A stretch of 64,000 bases of DNA, taken from NCBI GenBank assembly GCA_045596625.1, contig JAZOCU010000039.1:44509-108508 (forward strand), read 5' to 3'. The notes beneath the pieces were generated by a model that did not search any database, was not told where the DNA came from, and saw only the letters and a program-made list of their open reading frames with translations. Each line of letters begins with the position of its first letter. Position 1 is the first letter of the stretch. Of the stretch, positions 1 through 8,370 are shown piece by piece. This DNA comes from Firm-04 sp045596625 (GTDB lineage: Bacteria > Bacillota > Clostridia > Oscillospirales > Ruminococcaceae). Position numbers and translations under genes: made by a program.

Positions 1-1
1 T

Positions 2-496
2 CTCGATCTGCACCTGTGGCTGACCGGCGATATTCTGCTGAAAGCCGATAAAATGAGTATGGCAAATTCTCTGGAGCTGCGTGTTCCCTTTCTTGATCGT
101 GAGGTCATGTCGCTGGCTGCTCGGATCCCACATCGCTATCGAGTTACAAGAACACGCTCCACCGATGAAAATACACCCTATATCACAAAATATGCCATGC
201 GTCTGGCAGCAAAACAGGATACACCTCCCGAAACCGCCCGAACCGCTGCCAAAAAGAAGTTGGGCTTCCCAGTGCCCATTCGGGTATGGCTCAAGGAGGA
301 GACCCGATATCAAACGGTACGCGACGCCTTTACTTCGCCTGCAGCAGAACAATTCTTCCATACCGAACAGCTGGTAACGCTGCTGGATGCACATAAATCC
401 GGCAAGTCCGATCACAGCCGCAAGATCTGGGCAGTTTATACGTTCTTAGTCTGGTATGCCGTCTATTTCGAGGACGACATTGCACAATATCTTTGA
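2..496 (+). CDS. asnB: Asparagine synthase (glutamine-hydrolysing), C-terminal part only
   Basis: The window opens inside this gene; 164 codons remain and the 5' part is outside. Glutamine-hydrolysing asparagine synthase makes asparagine from aspartate, ATP and glutamine in the cytoplasm. What remains is the end of the synthetase (ATP-pyrophosphatase type) domain. The stretch reading LLKADKMSMANSLELRVPFL followed by D is the hallmark AsnB motif, and KKLGFPVPIRVWL is the conserved C-terminal element. It ends 38 bases before the pyrB start, with no terminator between, so the two are probably co-transcribed. The N-terminal Ntn-hydrolase domain cannot be assessed. Confidence 0.93.
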   Translation, partial: LDLHLWLTGDILLKADKMSMANSLELRVPFLDREVMSLAARIPHRYRVTRTRSTDENTPYITKYAMRLAAKQDTPPETARTAAKKKLGFPVPIRVWLKEETRYQTVRDAFTSPAAEQFFHTEQLVTLLDAHKSGKSDHSRKIWAVYTFLVWYAVYFEDDIAQYL

Positions 497-534
497 TACC
501 CCCAATAACACTGACCGAAAGGAATGTGAAATGT

Positions 535-1623
535 ATGGAAAGCCGCTATCCGCATTTTATTGATCTGAATGATTATCCCGTTACTTGGTGGAACAAGGTG
601 ATCAAGCTGGGTGCCGAGATCTATGCCCACCCTCAGCGCTATATTCAAGCCTGTGCCGGCAAGATCATGGCAACTTTGTTCTATGAGCCTTCGACCCGTA
701 CCCAGATGAGCTTCCAATCTGCAATGATTCGTCTGGGCGGCAGTATCATCGGATTTGACAATCCCATGAGTTCCTCAGTTTCCAAGGGTGAAAACCTCAA
801 AGACACGACCAAGGTTGTCAGCTCCTATTCTGATATTCTCATCATCCGGCATCCCATGGCAGGCTCAGCAAAGGCTGCTGCACTTTCTGCCGACTGTCCT
901 GTGGTCAATGCCGGCGACGGCGGACATCTGCATCCTACCCAGACTCTCACCGATCTGCTGACGCTGCATATGGAGAAAAAACGACTGGATCATCTGACCA
1001 TCGGCTTATGCGGTGATCTGTTATATGGAAGAACCGTCCACTCTCTTTGCAAAGCACTGTCCTGCTATCCCGGCAATCGTTTTGTATTGATCTCCACACC
1101 GGAGCTGCGGCTGCCGAAGTATATCATCAAAATACTGGCAGCTTCCGGCTGTGAATATCGGGAAGAATCCTCTCTGGATGCGGCAATCGGAGAACTGGAT
1201 GTTCTCTATATGACACGAATTCAGCGAGAGCGTTTTGCATCGGAAGCCGAGTATCTGGCACAAAAGGATATCTACTGTCTGACACCCGATAAAATGCGTC
1301 ATGCCAAATCCGATCTTGCCGTATTGCATCCGCTGCCCCGCGTTGATGAAATCGCCGTCGCTGTGGATAATGATGAACGTGCCTTGTATTTTAAGCAGGC
1401 ACAATATGGTATGTATATCCGTATGGCATTGATCATGACGCTGTTGGAAAGCAAAACCGTTCAGCCCCTTCTGCATGGCAAGGAATACCCTGAGCTTTGC
1501 TGCTGCAATGCCAAATGCATCAGCGGCAATGAGACTTATCTGCCTCGACGCTTTGTAGAAAAAGACGGCCGTATTCGCTGCGAATACTGCGAAGAACGTG
1601 CCGAACCGATTCCGGCGACCTAA
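535..1623 (+). CDS. pyrB: Aspartate carbamoyltransferase with C-terminal PyrI-like zinc domain
   Basis: Makes carbamoyl-aspartate from carbamoyl phosphate and aspartate, the first committed pyrimidine step. The 362-aa protein has the carbamoyl-phosphate loop YEPSTRTQMSF (about residues 50-60), HPTQTLTDLL, GDLLYGRTVHS and HPLPRVDEI. A plain PyrB is about 305-310 aa. Here about 45 extra residues carry CCCNAKC (322-328) and CEYC (349-352), closely resembling the zinc-binding end of the separate regulatory subunit PyrI. The PyrI nucleotide-binding allosteric domain is absent. The ATG at 535 is preferred over an upstream in-frame TTG at 493 because AAAGGA lies at 518-523 and the extra residues are unlike PyrB. 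A strong terminator follows at once. Confidence 0.93.
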   Translation: MESRYPHFIDLNDYPVTWWNKVIKLGAEIYAHPQRYIQACAGKIMATLFYEPSTRTQMSFQSAMIRLGGSIIGFDNPMSSSVSKGENLKDTTKVVSSYSDILIIRHPMAGSAKAAALSADCPVVNAGDGGHLHPTQTLTDLLTLHMEKKRLDHLTIGLCGDLLYGRTVHSLCKALSCYPGNRFVLISTPELRLPKYIIKILAASGCEYREESSLDAAIGELDVLYMTRIQRERFASEAEYLAQKDIYCLTPDKMRHAKSDLAVLHPLPRVDEIAVAVDNDERALYFKQAQYGMYIRMALIMTLLESKTVQPLLHGKEYPELCCCNAKCISGNETYLPRRFVEKDGRIRCEYCEERAEPIPAT

Positions 1624-1638
1624 CAGAACAACAAACAA

Positions 1639-1677
1639 ACGGCAGTGCTGTTTTCTCAACAGCACTGCCGTTTTCGT
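1639..1677 (+). terminator. Intrinsic terminator after pyrB
   Basis: A 12-bp perfect stem (ACGGCAGTGCTG with its complement at 1660-1671) closes a short loop and runs into TTTTC. It begins 15 bases after the pyrB stop. Confidence 0.9.
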
Positions 1678-1698
1678 GTCATTTTCGCTCACAGATCG

Positions 1699-1926
1699 TT
1701 ACTGATACTCCTCAATATAATCTACAATATCACCAACAGTTCTGATCGTATCCACTGCATCATCAGGAACATCCATTTCAAATTCATCAGAAATGGTCTT
1801 CATCAGCATGACAACATCCAACGAATCTGCATGCAGATCCTCTTGAATATCAGCATCCAATGTGATATCCTCCTCATCCACGTCCATCTGATCCAGAATG
1901 ATCTCCTTGAGCTTTTCAAACACCAT
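1699..1926 (-). CDS. acpP: Acyl carrier protein
   Basis: A 75-aa acidic protein that carries growing acyl chains on phosphopantetheine during fatty acid synthesis. The attachment motif HADSLDVV (Ser about residue 35) is intact, and both length and acidity are typical of AcpP. It is monocistronic here: pyrB converges on it and a dockerin gene lies upstream on the same strand behind its own terminator. The start is supported by AAAGGAAG on the minus strand just upstream, and a good promoter sits about 75 bases before the ATG. Its usual partners (fabD, fabG, fabF) are not in the window. Confidence 0.96.
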   Translation of the reverse strand: MVFEKLKEIILDQMDVDEEDITLDADIQEDLHADSLDVVMLMKTISDEFEMDVPDDAVDTIRTVGDIVDYIEEYQ

Positions 1927-1998
1927 GAAACTCCGCTTCCTTTCCCTTTATAAGACAAAATCTCTGCGCAGCGCCCGTGCGCAACGCACATTGCTTAT

Positions 1999-2027
1999 AG
2001 TATAGCGTGTTCGAGACAAAAGGTCAA
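1999..2027 (-). promoter_or_regulatory. Promoter of acpP
   Basis: On the minus strand TTGACC (2027-2022) and TATACT (2004-1999) are separated by exactly 17 bases, about 75 bases upstream of the acpP start. Confidence 0.7.
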
Positions 2028-2136
2028 TATTTTTTCAGCAATTTCCTCTCTTTGACAACAGAAAATTACGCATTCAATTTTGATTTCAATTTGTAGATTT
2101 TGCACAAGCTGTGTGGTTTGAGACTGCCACACCGAC

Positions 2137-2186
2137 AAAAGGAGATCCCCGCAAAGAAGATTCCTGCTCTTCTTTATGGGGATCTC
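2137..2186 (-). terminator. Terminator downstream of the dockerin protein gene
   Basis: GGAGATCCCC at 2141-2150 pairs with 2177-2186, with a second inner stem of GAAGA/TCTTC type. Read on the minus strand the hairpin ends in TTTTGTCGG. It lies 25-75 bases past the stop of the gene at 2212. Confidence 0.8.
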
Positions 2187-2211
2187 CGCTGTATGACAAT
2201 GCAATTGCCGT

Positions 2212-3570
2212 TTATTTCTTCAATCCTGCCAGATATTGTAAAATAGAACCGGCATCATTGGCATCCACTTTTCCATCGGCATTATGATCTGCATTATCCA
2301 CCAGAAATGCAGCCGTTTCAATGGTCGTATCTTCTGCTACATAACGGCACAGCAATACCACATCATCGATCTTGATGAAAGAATCTCCGTTACAGTCGCC
2401 CTGTGTGCGCAGATCACCGGTGGTAGTCGTGGTCACGGTTGTACGAGTTGTTGTTGTGGTCGTGGTTGTCGTCGTGATCTTAGTACCGGCTGCAGGCAGC
2501 GTAGTAGTACCCACACCAGTGTTTTCTTCGGGCACAGTCGTATAGATGTAATCCTCGGACACTTGCACGATCCATTCGAGACTTTCCGTTGTACCGGCTT
2601 GGCCGCAAGTATAATCGGTGTACACCCTGACTGTATAGTAGCCTGCCACATTGGGATCATAATCCGTTTCGATCTCGAGCACCGGTGTCACATCATAATC
2701 ACGTTGATTATAGTTCCGATACTCGGTCATGAATACCTTCAGCCCACTCAGATCCAACGGTTCGCCCAGTGCAAAGGTATCCCGATCCGGCTTTGATACC
2801 ATGGTAAGCCGTGTTTCGCAGTATGCATTGGTTCCGACATAATAGCTTTCGCCCGCTTCATCGGTGATCCACGGATTATATTCGGGATAATAAGGCGAAG
2901 TCGTCACCAAAACGGGATGTGAAGTCGAATCATCAGGTGCTGCAGTAGTTTCGTCGGTAACGGTCGGAGGCGCCAACGCCTTGATATGGTATTCACACAG
3001 CAAGACACCCTCTGCATCATAAAAATACAGAACAGAACTGCCTTCGCTTTCAACAGCCACGATTCCGTTTTTCACCGTGCAATCAGCACCTGTTACCGTA
3101 CAGGAAAGATCACAAAGCCAGTCATCCAAAGCCAGGTATTCACCGACATAAGCGTAGCATTCATAATAAACAATGCCGCTTTCGTCAGTGAACCGATTTG
3201 TCGTAAATGCGACAGTTGTCTGCGTTGTCGCCGCAGTTGTCGGTCCTCCGAACACAGCCGTGCTCACTGCAGTGGTAATCGAACCACTTGGATTGACAGT
3301 TGTACCGCCCGCCCCTGCATTTTTGCAGGCAGAGCAGATAAACAAGCCAAGAGGCGTTCTGACACCACTTCCTTCGGGAATACTTTCGCCACAGATATCG
3401 CAGTAATCCTGCGGCGCAAGGGTAGTGACCAGACCTGTGGTGGTGGTCGTTGTGGTGGTAGTAAGCGAAAGAGCATTGGCAACCGCAGGTTCAACCGCAA
3501 CTGCCGTTGCAATCACGCTTGCTCCCAATCCGATACAGGTCAGCATTGCGATCATGCGTTCATATTTCAT
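2212..3570 (-). CDS. Secreted dockerin protein with Ig-like regions and a zinc-ribbon-like motif
   Basis: A 452-aa exported protein with no catalytic domain that I recognise. In order: an N-terminal hydrophobic signal segment (1-31); a poly-Thr linker; YCDICGESIPEG...FICSACKN (about 57-82), a CxxC...CxxC zinc-ribbon-like motif; a beta-rich Ig-like region (about 125-200); a second Ig-like region of the Big_3 type around LSGLKVFMTEY and VAGYYTVRVYTDY (about 255-340); a second poly-Thr linker; and a type I dockerin at the C terminus (about 390-450) with calcium loops DCNGDSFIKIDD and DHNADGKVDAND. The dockerin implies attachment to a scaffoldin outside the cell. The poly-Thr tracts are typical of cellulosomal linkers. 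It could be a binding or structural component. The precise function is unknown. Confidence 0.85.
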   Translation of the reverse strand: MKYERMIAMLTCIGLGASVIATAVAVEPAVANALSLTTTTTTTTTGLVTTLAPQDYCDICGESIPEGSGVRTPLGLFICSACKNAGAGGTTVNPSGSITTAVSTAVFGGPTTAATTQTTVAFTTNRFTDESGIVYYECYAYVGEYLALDDWLCDLSCTVTGADCTVKNGIVAVESEGSSVLYFYDAEGVLLCEYHIKALAPPTVTDETTAAPDDSTSHPVLVTTSPYYPEYNPWITDEAGESYYVGTNAYCETRLTMVSKPDRDTFALGEPLDLSGLKVFMTEYRNYNQRDYDVTPVLEIETDYDPNVAGYYTVRVYTDYTCGQAGTTESLEWIVQVSEDYIYTTVPEENTGVGTTTLPAAGTKITTTTTTTTTTRTTVTTTTTGDLRTQGDCNGDSFIKIDDVVLLCRYVAEDTTIETAAFLVDNADHNADGKVDANDAGSILQYLAGLKK

Positions 3571-3657
3571 AGAGATCCCTCCTTTATCTGTTTGCCTTTT
3601 TGCGTCTGTTACTTGTATCTATATATTCGCAAAACGAACAAGAACCCTCACACTTTG

Positions 3658-3686
3658 ATTGTAACACAATATGCAGATGTTGTCAA
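3658..3686 (-). promoter_or_regulatory. Promoter of the dockerin protein gene
   Basis: Minus strand TTGACA (3686-3681) and TACAAT (3663-3658) with a 17-base spacer, about 90 bases upstream of the start at 3570. The leader between holds AAAGGAGG just before the ATG. Confidence 0.75.
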
Positions 3687-3794
3687 TTCGTCATACAGCA
3701 CACAGAAGGATCGAATTTTCTTTTCTTGATTGTGCAAAACACAGATTTGCAGCATACATTTGGCAAACATCGTAACAAGTACGCTTGGCGTGCA

Positions 3795-3832
3795 TATACT
3801 ATCACCATGATAGATGCCAAGTTCACTTGGCA
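3795..3832 (+). promoter_or_regulatory. -10 element followed by an 18-bp palindromic operator
   Basis: TATACT at 3795-3800 is followed at 3815-3832 by the perfect palindrome TGCCAAGTTCACTTGGCA, which ends a few bases before the AAAGGAG of the gene at 3852. Related half sites (TTTGGCA at 3760-3766, CTTGGCG at 3784-3790) lie upstream. The position suits a repressor site, most simply for the HTH protein encoded at 4184; this assignment is inference. Confidence 0.5.
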
Positions 3833-3851
3833 ATCAGAAAGGAGTTCCATT

Positions 3852-4175
3852 ATGACCAAAGATGAGATCTTATCAAGAAGCCGTGAAGAAAACAAAGAGC
3901 GCGATTTATACAGGCTAAGTATTGATCGCAATGCGCAGCGTGTGGGCGTGATCGTGATGTATGCTGTGGCGCTGATTCTTACCATCGTTCATGTGATCCA
4001 GACCGGCAAGCTGAATTATATGCTGTGGATCGTCGCCTTATCCGTAGATACCGCTATGGATATTTACAAAGCGATCACGCTGAAAAGCAAAAAGGCGATC
4101 GTCTCTGCGCTTATCCTTGTCGTTGTCGATGTGGCAATGACGCTGTTTTTGTTCCGCGATCTTTATGAAGTGTGA
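3852..4175 (+). CDS. Small membrane protein (DUF6442-like) next to an HTH regulator
   Basis: A 107-aa protein with a charged N-terminal helix (MTKDEILSRSREENKERD) and three hydrophobic segments at about 31-50, 56-73 and 84-101. This architecture and the N-terminal signature match the small Firmicutes membrane proteins annotated DUF6442, which are usually encoded just before a Xre-type regulator, as here. The function is unknown. The ATG at 3852 is chosen over upstream in-frame starts because AAAGGAG lies at 3838-3844 and the signature begins there. It overlaps or nearly touches the next gene, so the two form one unit behind the palindromic operator. Confidence 0.75.
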   Translation: MTKDEILSRSREENKERDLYRLSIDRNAQRVGVIVMYAVALILTIVHVIQTGKLNYMLWIVALSVDTAMDIYKAITLKSKKAIVSALILVVVDVAMTLFLFRDLYEV

Positions 4176-4183
4176 GGTTGGCC

Positions 4184-4390
4184 ATGGATGTGTCCCTTAT
4201 ACTGAAAAACCGCCTGAAAGAAGTGCGTGCCGAAAAGAAGATCTCTCAAGCAGAGCTTGCAAAGATGGTAGGTGTTTCACGCAACACCATCAGTTCCATT
4301 GAAACAGGACAGTTTCAACCCACCGCAAAGCTTGCATTGGTCTTAGCCATTGCATTGGATCTGCAATTTGAGGAGCTGTTTTTCTTTTGA
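4184..4390 (+). CDS. Xre-family HTH transcriptional regulator
   Basis: A 68-aa single-domain DNA-binding protein of the short Cro/C1 type (LKEVRAEKKISQAELAKMVG, then VSRNTISSIETGQFQPT). The length and the ending FEELFFF match the compact YozG/YgzD-like regulators that sit beside small membrane proteins in Firmicutes. The ATG at 4184 has GAGGT just upstream; a GTG at 4172 that overlaps the previous stop is also possible and would add four residues. It probably controls its own unit through the palindrome at 3815-3832 (inference). Confidence 0.85.
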   Translation: MDVSLILKNRLKEVRAEKKISQAELAKMVGVSRNTISSIETGQFQPTAKLALVLAIALDLQFEELFFF

Positions 4391-4449
4391 TATATACACG
4401 AACCCGCATAGTATCCGCTCCGTACGGGTCGCTTTGTATCCGCAAAGAA

Positions 4450-4488
4450 AAACCCGCATGGTCTGTTAAGACCATGCGGGTTCTTTGT
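4450..4488. terminator. Bidirectional terminator between the HTH gene and nifJ
   Basis: A perfect 14-bp stem (AACCCGCATGGTCT and its complement) with a GTTA loop, T-rich on both flanks. It serves the plus-strand HTH gene and the converging nifJ. Confidence 0.85.
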
Positions 4489-4502
4489 AAACCGATTGGA
4501 AA

Positions 4503-7500
4503 TTATTTGCCAGCCAGAGCGCTCAGGTAAGCATAACGATCGTTTGCAGACTTTTCAGCAGCAACGAACAGTTCCTTTGCACGCTCGGGGAAGGAACGGG
4601 TCAGAGCACTGTAACGAGCCTCGCCCATGATGAAGTCCTGATAGGAAGCAGTCGGAGCCTTGGAATCCAGAATGAAGGGATTCTTGCCCTCTGCAGCCAG
4701 TCTGGGATCATAGCGGAAGTTGTTCCAGTAGCCACACTCAACAGCCTTAGCCATTTCAGCCTGGCAGTTCTGCATACCGCCCTTGATGCTGTGCATCTCG
4801 CAAGGTGCATAGCCGATGATCAAAGAAGGACCATTGTAGGACTCAGCTTCCTTGATTGCCTTGAGAGTCTGATTCATATCAGCGCCCATAGCGATCTGAG
4901 CAACGTAGATATAGCCATAGCTCATAGCAATATCAGCCAGTCTCTTCTTAGCGATTGCCTTACCTGCAGCAGCAAACTGTGCAACCTGACCGATGTTGGA
5001 AGCCTTGGAAGCCTGACCACCGGTATTGGAGTAAACCTCGGTATCGAATACCATGATGTTTACATCCTCGCCGGATGCCAGAACGTGATCCAGACCGCCG
5101 AAGCCGATATCATATGCCCAGCCGTCGCCGCCGAAGATCCAAACGGACTTCTTGGAGAGGTAAGCACGATTCTCATAAATATCTGCACAGCACTCGCACT
5201 GATCCTTCACCTTTGCCAGCTCAGCAACCAGAGCATCGGTAGCAGCAGCGTTGGCATCGCCGTCATTAACGGTATCGAGATAAGCCTGTGCGGCAGCCTT
5301 CAGCGCATCAGCAGCCTTATCGGAGGCAAGGATACCCTTCACCTGCTCGATGAGACGATCACGGATTGCCTTCTGACCCAGATACATACCCAGACCATGC
5401 TCAGCATTATCCTCGAACAGAGAGTTTGCCCAAGCAGGACCTCTGCCATTCTCATCGGTGGTGTAAGGAGAAGTTGCAGCAGGACCGCCCCAGATAGAGG
5501 AACAGCCGGTTGCATTGGAAACATACATTCTATCACCGAACAGCTGGGTGATAAGACGTGCATAAGAGGTCTCGGCACAGCCTGCGCAGGAGCCGGAGAA
5601 CTCGAGCAGCGGCTTCTTGTACTGGCTGCTGATAACAGTAGCGTTGGTAGCAACCTCAGGCTTCTCGGTTACGTTAGCAACACAGTAATCGAAAGCAGCC
5701 TGCTGTGCATCCTGGGACTCTCTGCTGACCATCTTCAGTGAGTTGGTGGGACATACGCCTACGCAGACGCCACAGCCCATACAATCCATAGGAGATACAG
5801 CCAGAGTGTACTTGTAATTGGTCTTAACGATCGGCTTCTCAGCCACCTTGGTCACATCGGGAGCGGCAGCAGCCTCTTCCTCGGTCATAGCAAACGGACG
5901 GATCGTAGCGTGCGGGCAGACGAAGGAGCAGCGGTTACACTTTGCACAAGTTGTGGGATCCCACTCAGGAACCATAACAGCAACGCCGCGCTTCTCATAA
6001 GCAGAAGCACCCTGCTCGAAGGTACCGTCAGCATGATCCACAAAAGCAGATACCGGCAGAGAATCGCCGTCCATCTTGCCAACAGGATTCATGATGCCGT
6101 TGACCATCTTTACCAGCTTTGCAGGACCGTTCTCGTTGACAGCAGCAGCCTCATCCACAGCAGTTGCCCAATCAGCAGGAACCTCTACCTTAACAAATGC
6201 AGTTGCACCGGCATCGATTGCCTTTTCGTTCATCTCAACGATCTCTTTGCCCTTCTTCATGAACTTCTGGGCCTTTTCCTTCATGTAGCCGATGGCTTCC
6301 TCAACAGGCAGAACCTTGGAGAGTGCGAAGAAAGCAGACTGCAGAACAGTATTGGTACGCTTGCCCAGACCGATCTCGGCAGCAATATCAATTGCATTCA
6401 CGATATAGAGCTGGATATTATTCTTAGCGATATAGCGCTTGGTCTCAGCATTCAGATGCTCGCTCAGTTCCTCAGCGCTCCACTGGCAGTTAATGAGGAA
6501 TACACCACCGGGCTTTACATCGTTGACCATCTTATAGCCCTTCAGGACATAAGAGGGGTTATGGCAGGCAACGAAATCAGCCTTATTGATATAGTAGGGG
6601 CTTCTGATGGGCTGATCACCGAAACGCAGGTGAGAAATGGTGATACCGCCGGTCTTCTTGGAGTCATACTGGAAGTATGCCTGAACAAACTTATCGGTGT
6701 GATCGCCAATGATCTTGATGGAGTCCTTGTTTGCACCAACGGTACCGTCGCCGCCCAGACCCCAGAACTTGCACTCGATGGTGCCTTCTGCTGCGGTATT
6801 GGGAGCCTCTTCCTCAGCCAGAGAGAGCATAGTAACATCATCGTTGATACCGATGGTGAACTGTGCCTTGGGAGCATCCTTAGCAAGCTCTGCGAACACA
6901 GCAAATACGCTGGAAGGAGGAGTATCCTTGGAACCCAGACCGTAACGGCCGCCGATCACCTTTGCATCCTTGCCGTTTGCAGCCAGAGCAGCAACAACAT
7001 CCAGGAACAGAGGCTCGCCCAGTGCACCGGGCTCCTTGGTTCTGTCAAGAACAGCGATCTTCTTGGCAGTTGCAGGAATTGCAGCAACCAGCTTCTCTGC
7101 GGAGAAAGGACGATACAGGCGAACCTTTACGATACCGACCTTCTGACCGTTTGCATTCAGGTAGTCGATTACTTCCTCAGCAACGTCGCAGATAGAACCC
7201 ATAGCGATGATGATACGGTCTGCATCCTCAGCGCCATAGTAGTTGAACAACTGATAGTTGGTGCCCAGCTTAGCATTGACCTTCTCCATGTATTCCTCAA
7301 CGATTGCAGGAACTGCATCGTAATAAGCATTACAAGCCTCACGGTGCTGGAAGAAGATGTCGCCGTTTTCGTGAGAACCGCGCATGGTAGGATTCTCAGG
7401 ATTCAGAGCACGCTGGCGGAATGCCTTGACAGCATCCATATCTGTCATTTCCTTCAGATCCTCATAATCCCAGATTTGGATCTTCTGCAGCTCGTGAGAG

Positions 7501-8033
7501 GTGCGGAAGCCATCGAAGAAGTTGATGAAGGGCACACGGCTCTTGATCGCAGCCAGATGTGCAACAGCAGCCAGATCCATAACTTCCTGAGGATTGGTTT
7601 CTGCCAGCATAGCAAAACCGGTCTGACGGCAAGCATATACGTCAGAGTGGTCACCGAAAATATTGAGAGCGTGGGAAGCAACGCAGCGAGCCGACACGTG
7701 GAATACGGTCGGGAGCAGCTCACCGGCGATCTTATACATATTCGGGATCATAAGGAGCAGGCCCTGAGAAGCAGTATAGGTAGTGGTTAACGCACCGGCA
7801 TTCAGAGAACCGTGAACAGTACCTGCTGCACCGGCCTCAGACTGCATCTCTTCCACCTTAACGGTGGTGCCGAAGATGTTCTTCACGCCCTGTGCGGACC
7901 ACTGATCAACATAATCTGCCATAGGGCTGGAAGGCGTGATCGGATAAATACCGGCGACTTCCGTGAAGGCATAGGAGACATACGCTGCAGCGTTGTTGCC
8001 GTCCATGGTCTTCTTCTTGCGTAAAATAGCCAT
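4503..8033 (-). CDS. nifJ: Pyruvate:ferredoxin (flavodoxin) oxidoreductase
   Basis: An 1176-aa single-chain enzyme that oxidises pyruvate to acetyl-CoA and CO2 while reducing ferredoxin, central to fermentative energy metabolism in strict anaerobes. Visible features: the N-terminal pyrimidine-binding domain (YPITPSSPMADYVDQW, about 30-45); two ferredoxin-type clusters CAKCNRCSFVCP (about 690) and CMGCGVCVGVCP (about 755); a third set of cluster cysteines (GSCAGCAETS and NATGCSSIWG, about 815-850); and the TPP/Mg site GGDGWAYDIGFGG...VYSNTGGQ (about 970-1015). The length is typical. AGGAGG stands just before the start, and codon use is that of a highly expressed gene. It is monocistronic between a promoter at 8126-8154 and the terminator at 4450-4488. 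Confidence 0.97.
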   Translation of the reverse strand: MAILRKKKTMDGNNAAAYVSYAFTEVAGIYPITPSSPMADYVDQWSAQGVKNIFGTTVKVEEMQSEAGAAGTVHGSLNAGALTTTYTASQGLLLMIPNMYKIAGELLPTVFHVSARCVASHALNIFGDHSDVYACRQTGFAMLAETNPQEVMDLAAVAHLAAIKSRVPFINFFDGFRTSHELQKIQIWDYEDLKEMTDMDAVKAFRQRALNPENPTMRGSHENGDIFFQHREACNAYYDAVPAIVEEYMEKVNAKLGTNYQLFNYYGAEDADRIIIAMGSICDVAEEVIDYLNANGQKVGIVKVRLYRPFSAEKLVAAIPATAKKIAVLDRTKEPGALGEPLFLDVVAALAANGKDAKVIGGRYGLGSKDTPPSSVFAVFAELAKDAPKAQFTIGINDDVTMLSLAEEEAPNTAAEGTIECKFWGLGGDGTVGANKDSIKIIGDHTDKFVQAYFQYDSKKTGGITISHLRFGDQPIRSPYYINKADFVACHNPSYVLKGYKMVNDVKPGGVFLINCQWSAEELSEHLNAETKRYIAKNNIQLYIVNAIDIAAEIGLGKRTNTVLQSAFFALSKVLPVEEAIGYMKEKAQKFMKKGKEIVEMNEKAIDAGATAFVKVEVPADWATAVDEAAAVNENGPAKLVKMVNGIMNPVGKMDGDSLPVSAFVDHADGTFEQGASAYEKRGVAVMVPEWDPTTCAKCNRCSFVCPHATIRPFAMTEEEAAAAPDVTKVAEKPIVKTNYKYTLAVSPMDCMGCGVCVGVCPTNSLKMVSRESQDAQQAAFDYCVANVTEKPEVATNATVISSQYKKPLLEFSGSCAGCAETSYARLITQLFGDRMYVSNATGCSSIWGGPAATSPYTTDENGRGPAWANSLFEDNAEHGLGMYLGQKAIRDRLIEQVKGILASDKAADALKAAAQAYLDTVNDGDANAAATDALVAELAKVKDQCECCADIYENRAYLSKKSVWIFGGDGWAYDIGFGGLDHVLASGEDVNIMVFDTEVYSNTGGQASKASNIGQVAQFAAAGKAIAKKRLADIAMSYGYIYVAQIAMGADMNQTLKAIKEAESYNGPSLIIGYAPCEMHSIKGGMQNCQAEMAKAVECGYWNNFRYDPRLAAEGKNPFILDSKAPTASYQDFIMGEARYSALTRSFPERAKELFVAAEKSANDRYAYLSALAGK

Positions 8034-8125
8034 GAGAAATATTCCTCCTGTTAAATATAATAAATTGGGAATCTGCGCGCACGAAAACGCTGCGCATTGC
8101 CGCAGGCGCAGAATTTCACATATTC

Positions 8126-8154
8126 ATTATAGCACATTCTGCGGCGCTTGTAAA
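8126..8154 (-). promoter_or_regulatory. Promoter of nifJ
   Basis: Minus strand TTTACA (8154-8149), 17-base spacer, TATAAT (8131-8126) with extended -10 TGCTATAAT. The same GAATGTGCTATAATG string occurs in the parA promoter. Confidence 0.8.
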
Positions 8155-8310
8155 GGGATTCGATCGAATTTCGACGAATTTTCCCATATCAATTTGTGGC
8201 ATAGATGGTAATCCTGCACAGCAGGAAGAAGATGTGGCTAAATTTAATTTGAAATTTTTGGATAATATGCCGAAAATATCCTGTTTTTTTGTCGTTCCGC
8301 AAAAAAACGG

Positions 8311-8370
8311 TTGACGTAAGCCTCGGCTTCGTGTATAATAAACGTAGTGTAAATAATGATTATCGTTATT
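8311..8370 (+). promoter_or_regulatory. Consensus promoter with a Fur-type operator at the start site
   Basis: TTGACG (8311-8316), 17 bases, TATAAT (8334-8339). Immediately downstream at 8352-8370 lies AATAATGATTATCGTTATT, which matches the classical 19-bp Fur box GATAATGATAATCATTATC at 15 of 19 positions. The box covers the expected start and early transcribed region, an ideal place for iron-dependent repression. Confidence 0.7.

Noticed and set aside
1645..1953. A 102-codon plus-strand frame over acpP
   Set aside because: Antisense to acpP and starts inside the pyrB terminator.
5910..7790. A 626-codon open frame on the plus strand opposite nifJ
   Set aside because: It mirrors the codon bias of nifJ on the other strand, has no ribosome binding site and no recognisable domain; nifJ is complete and certain.
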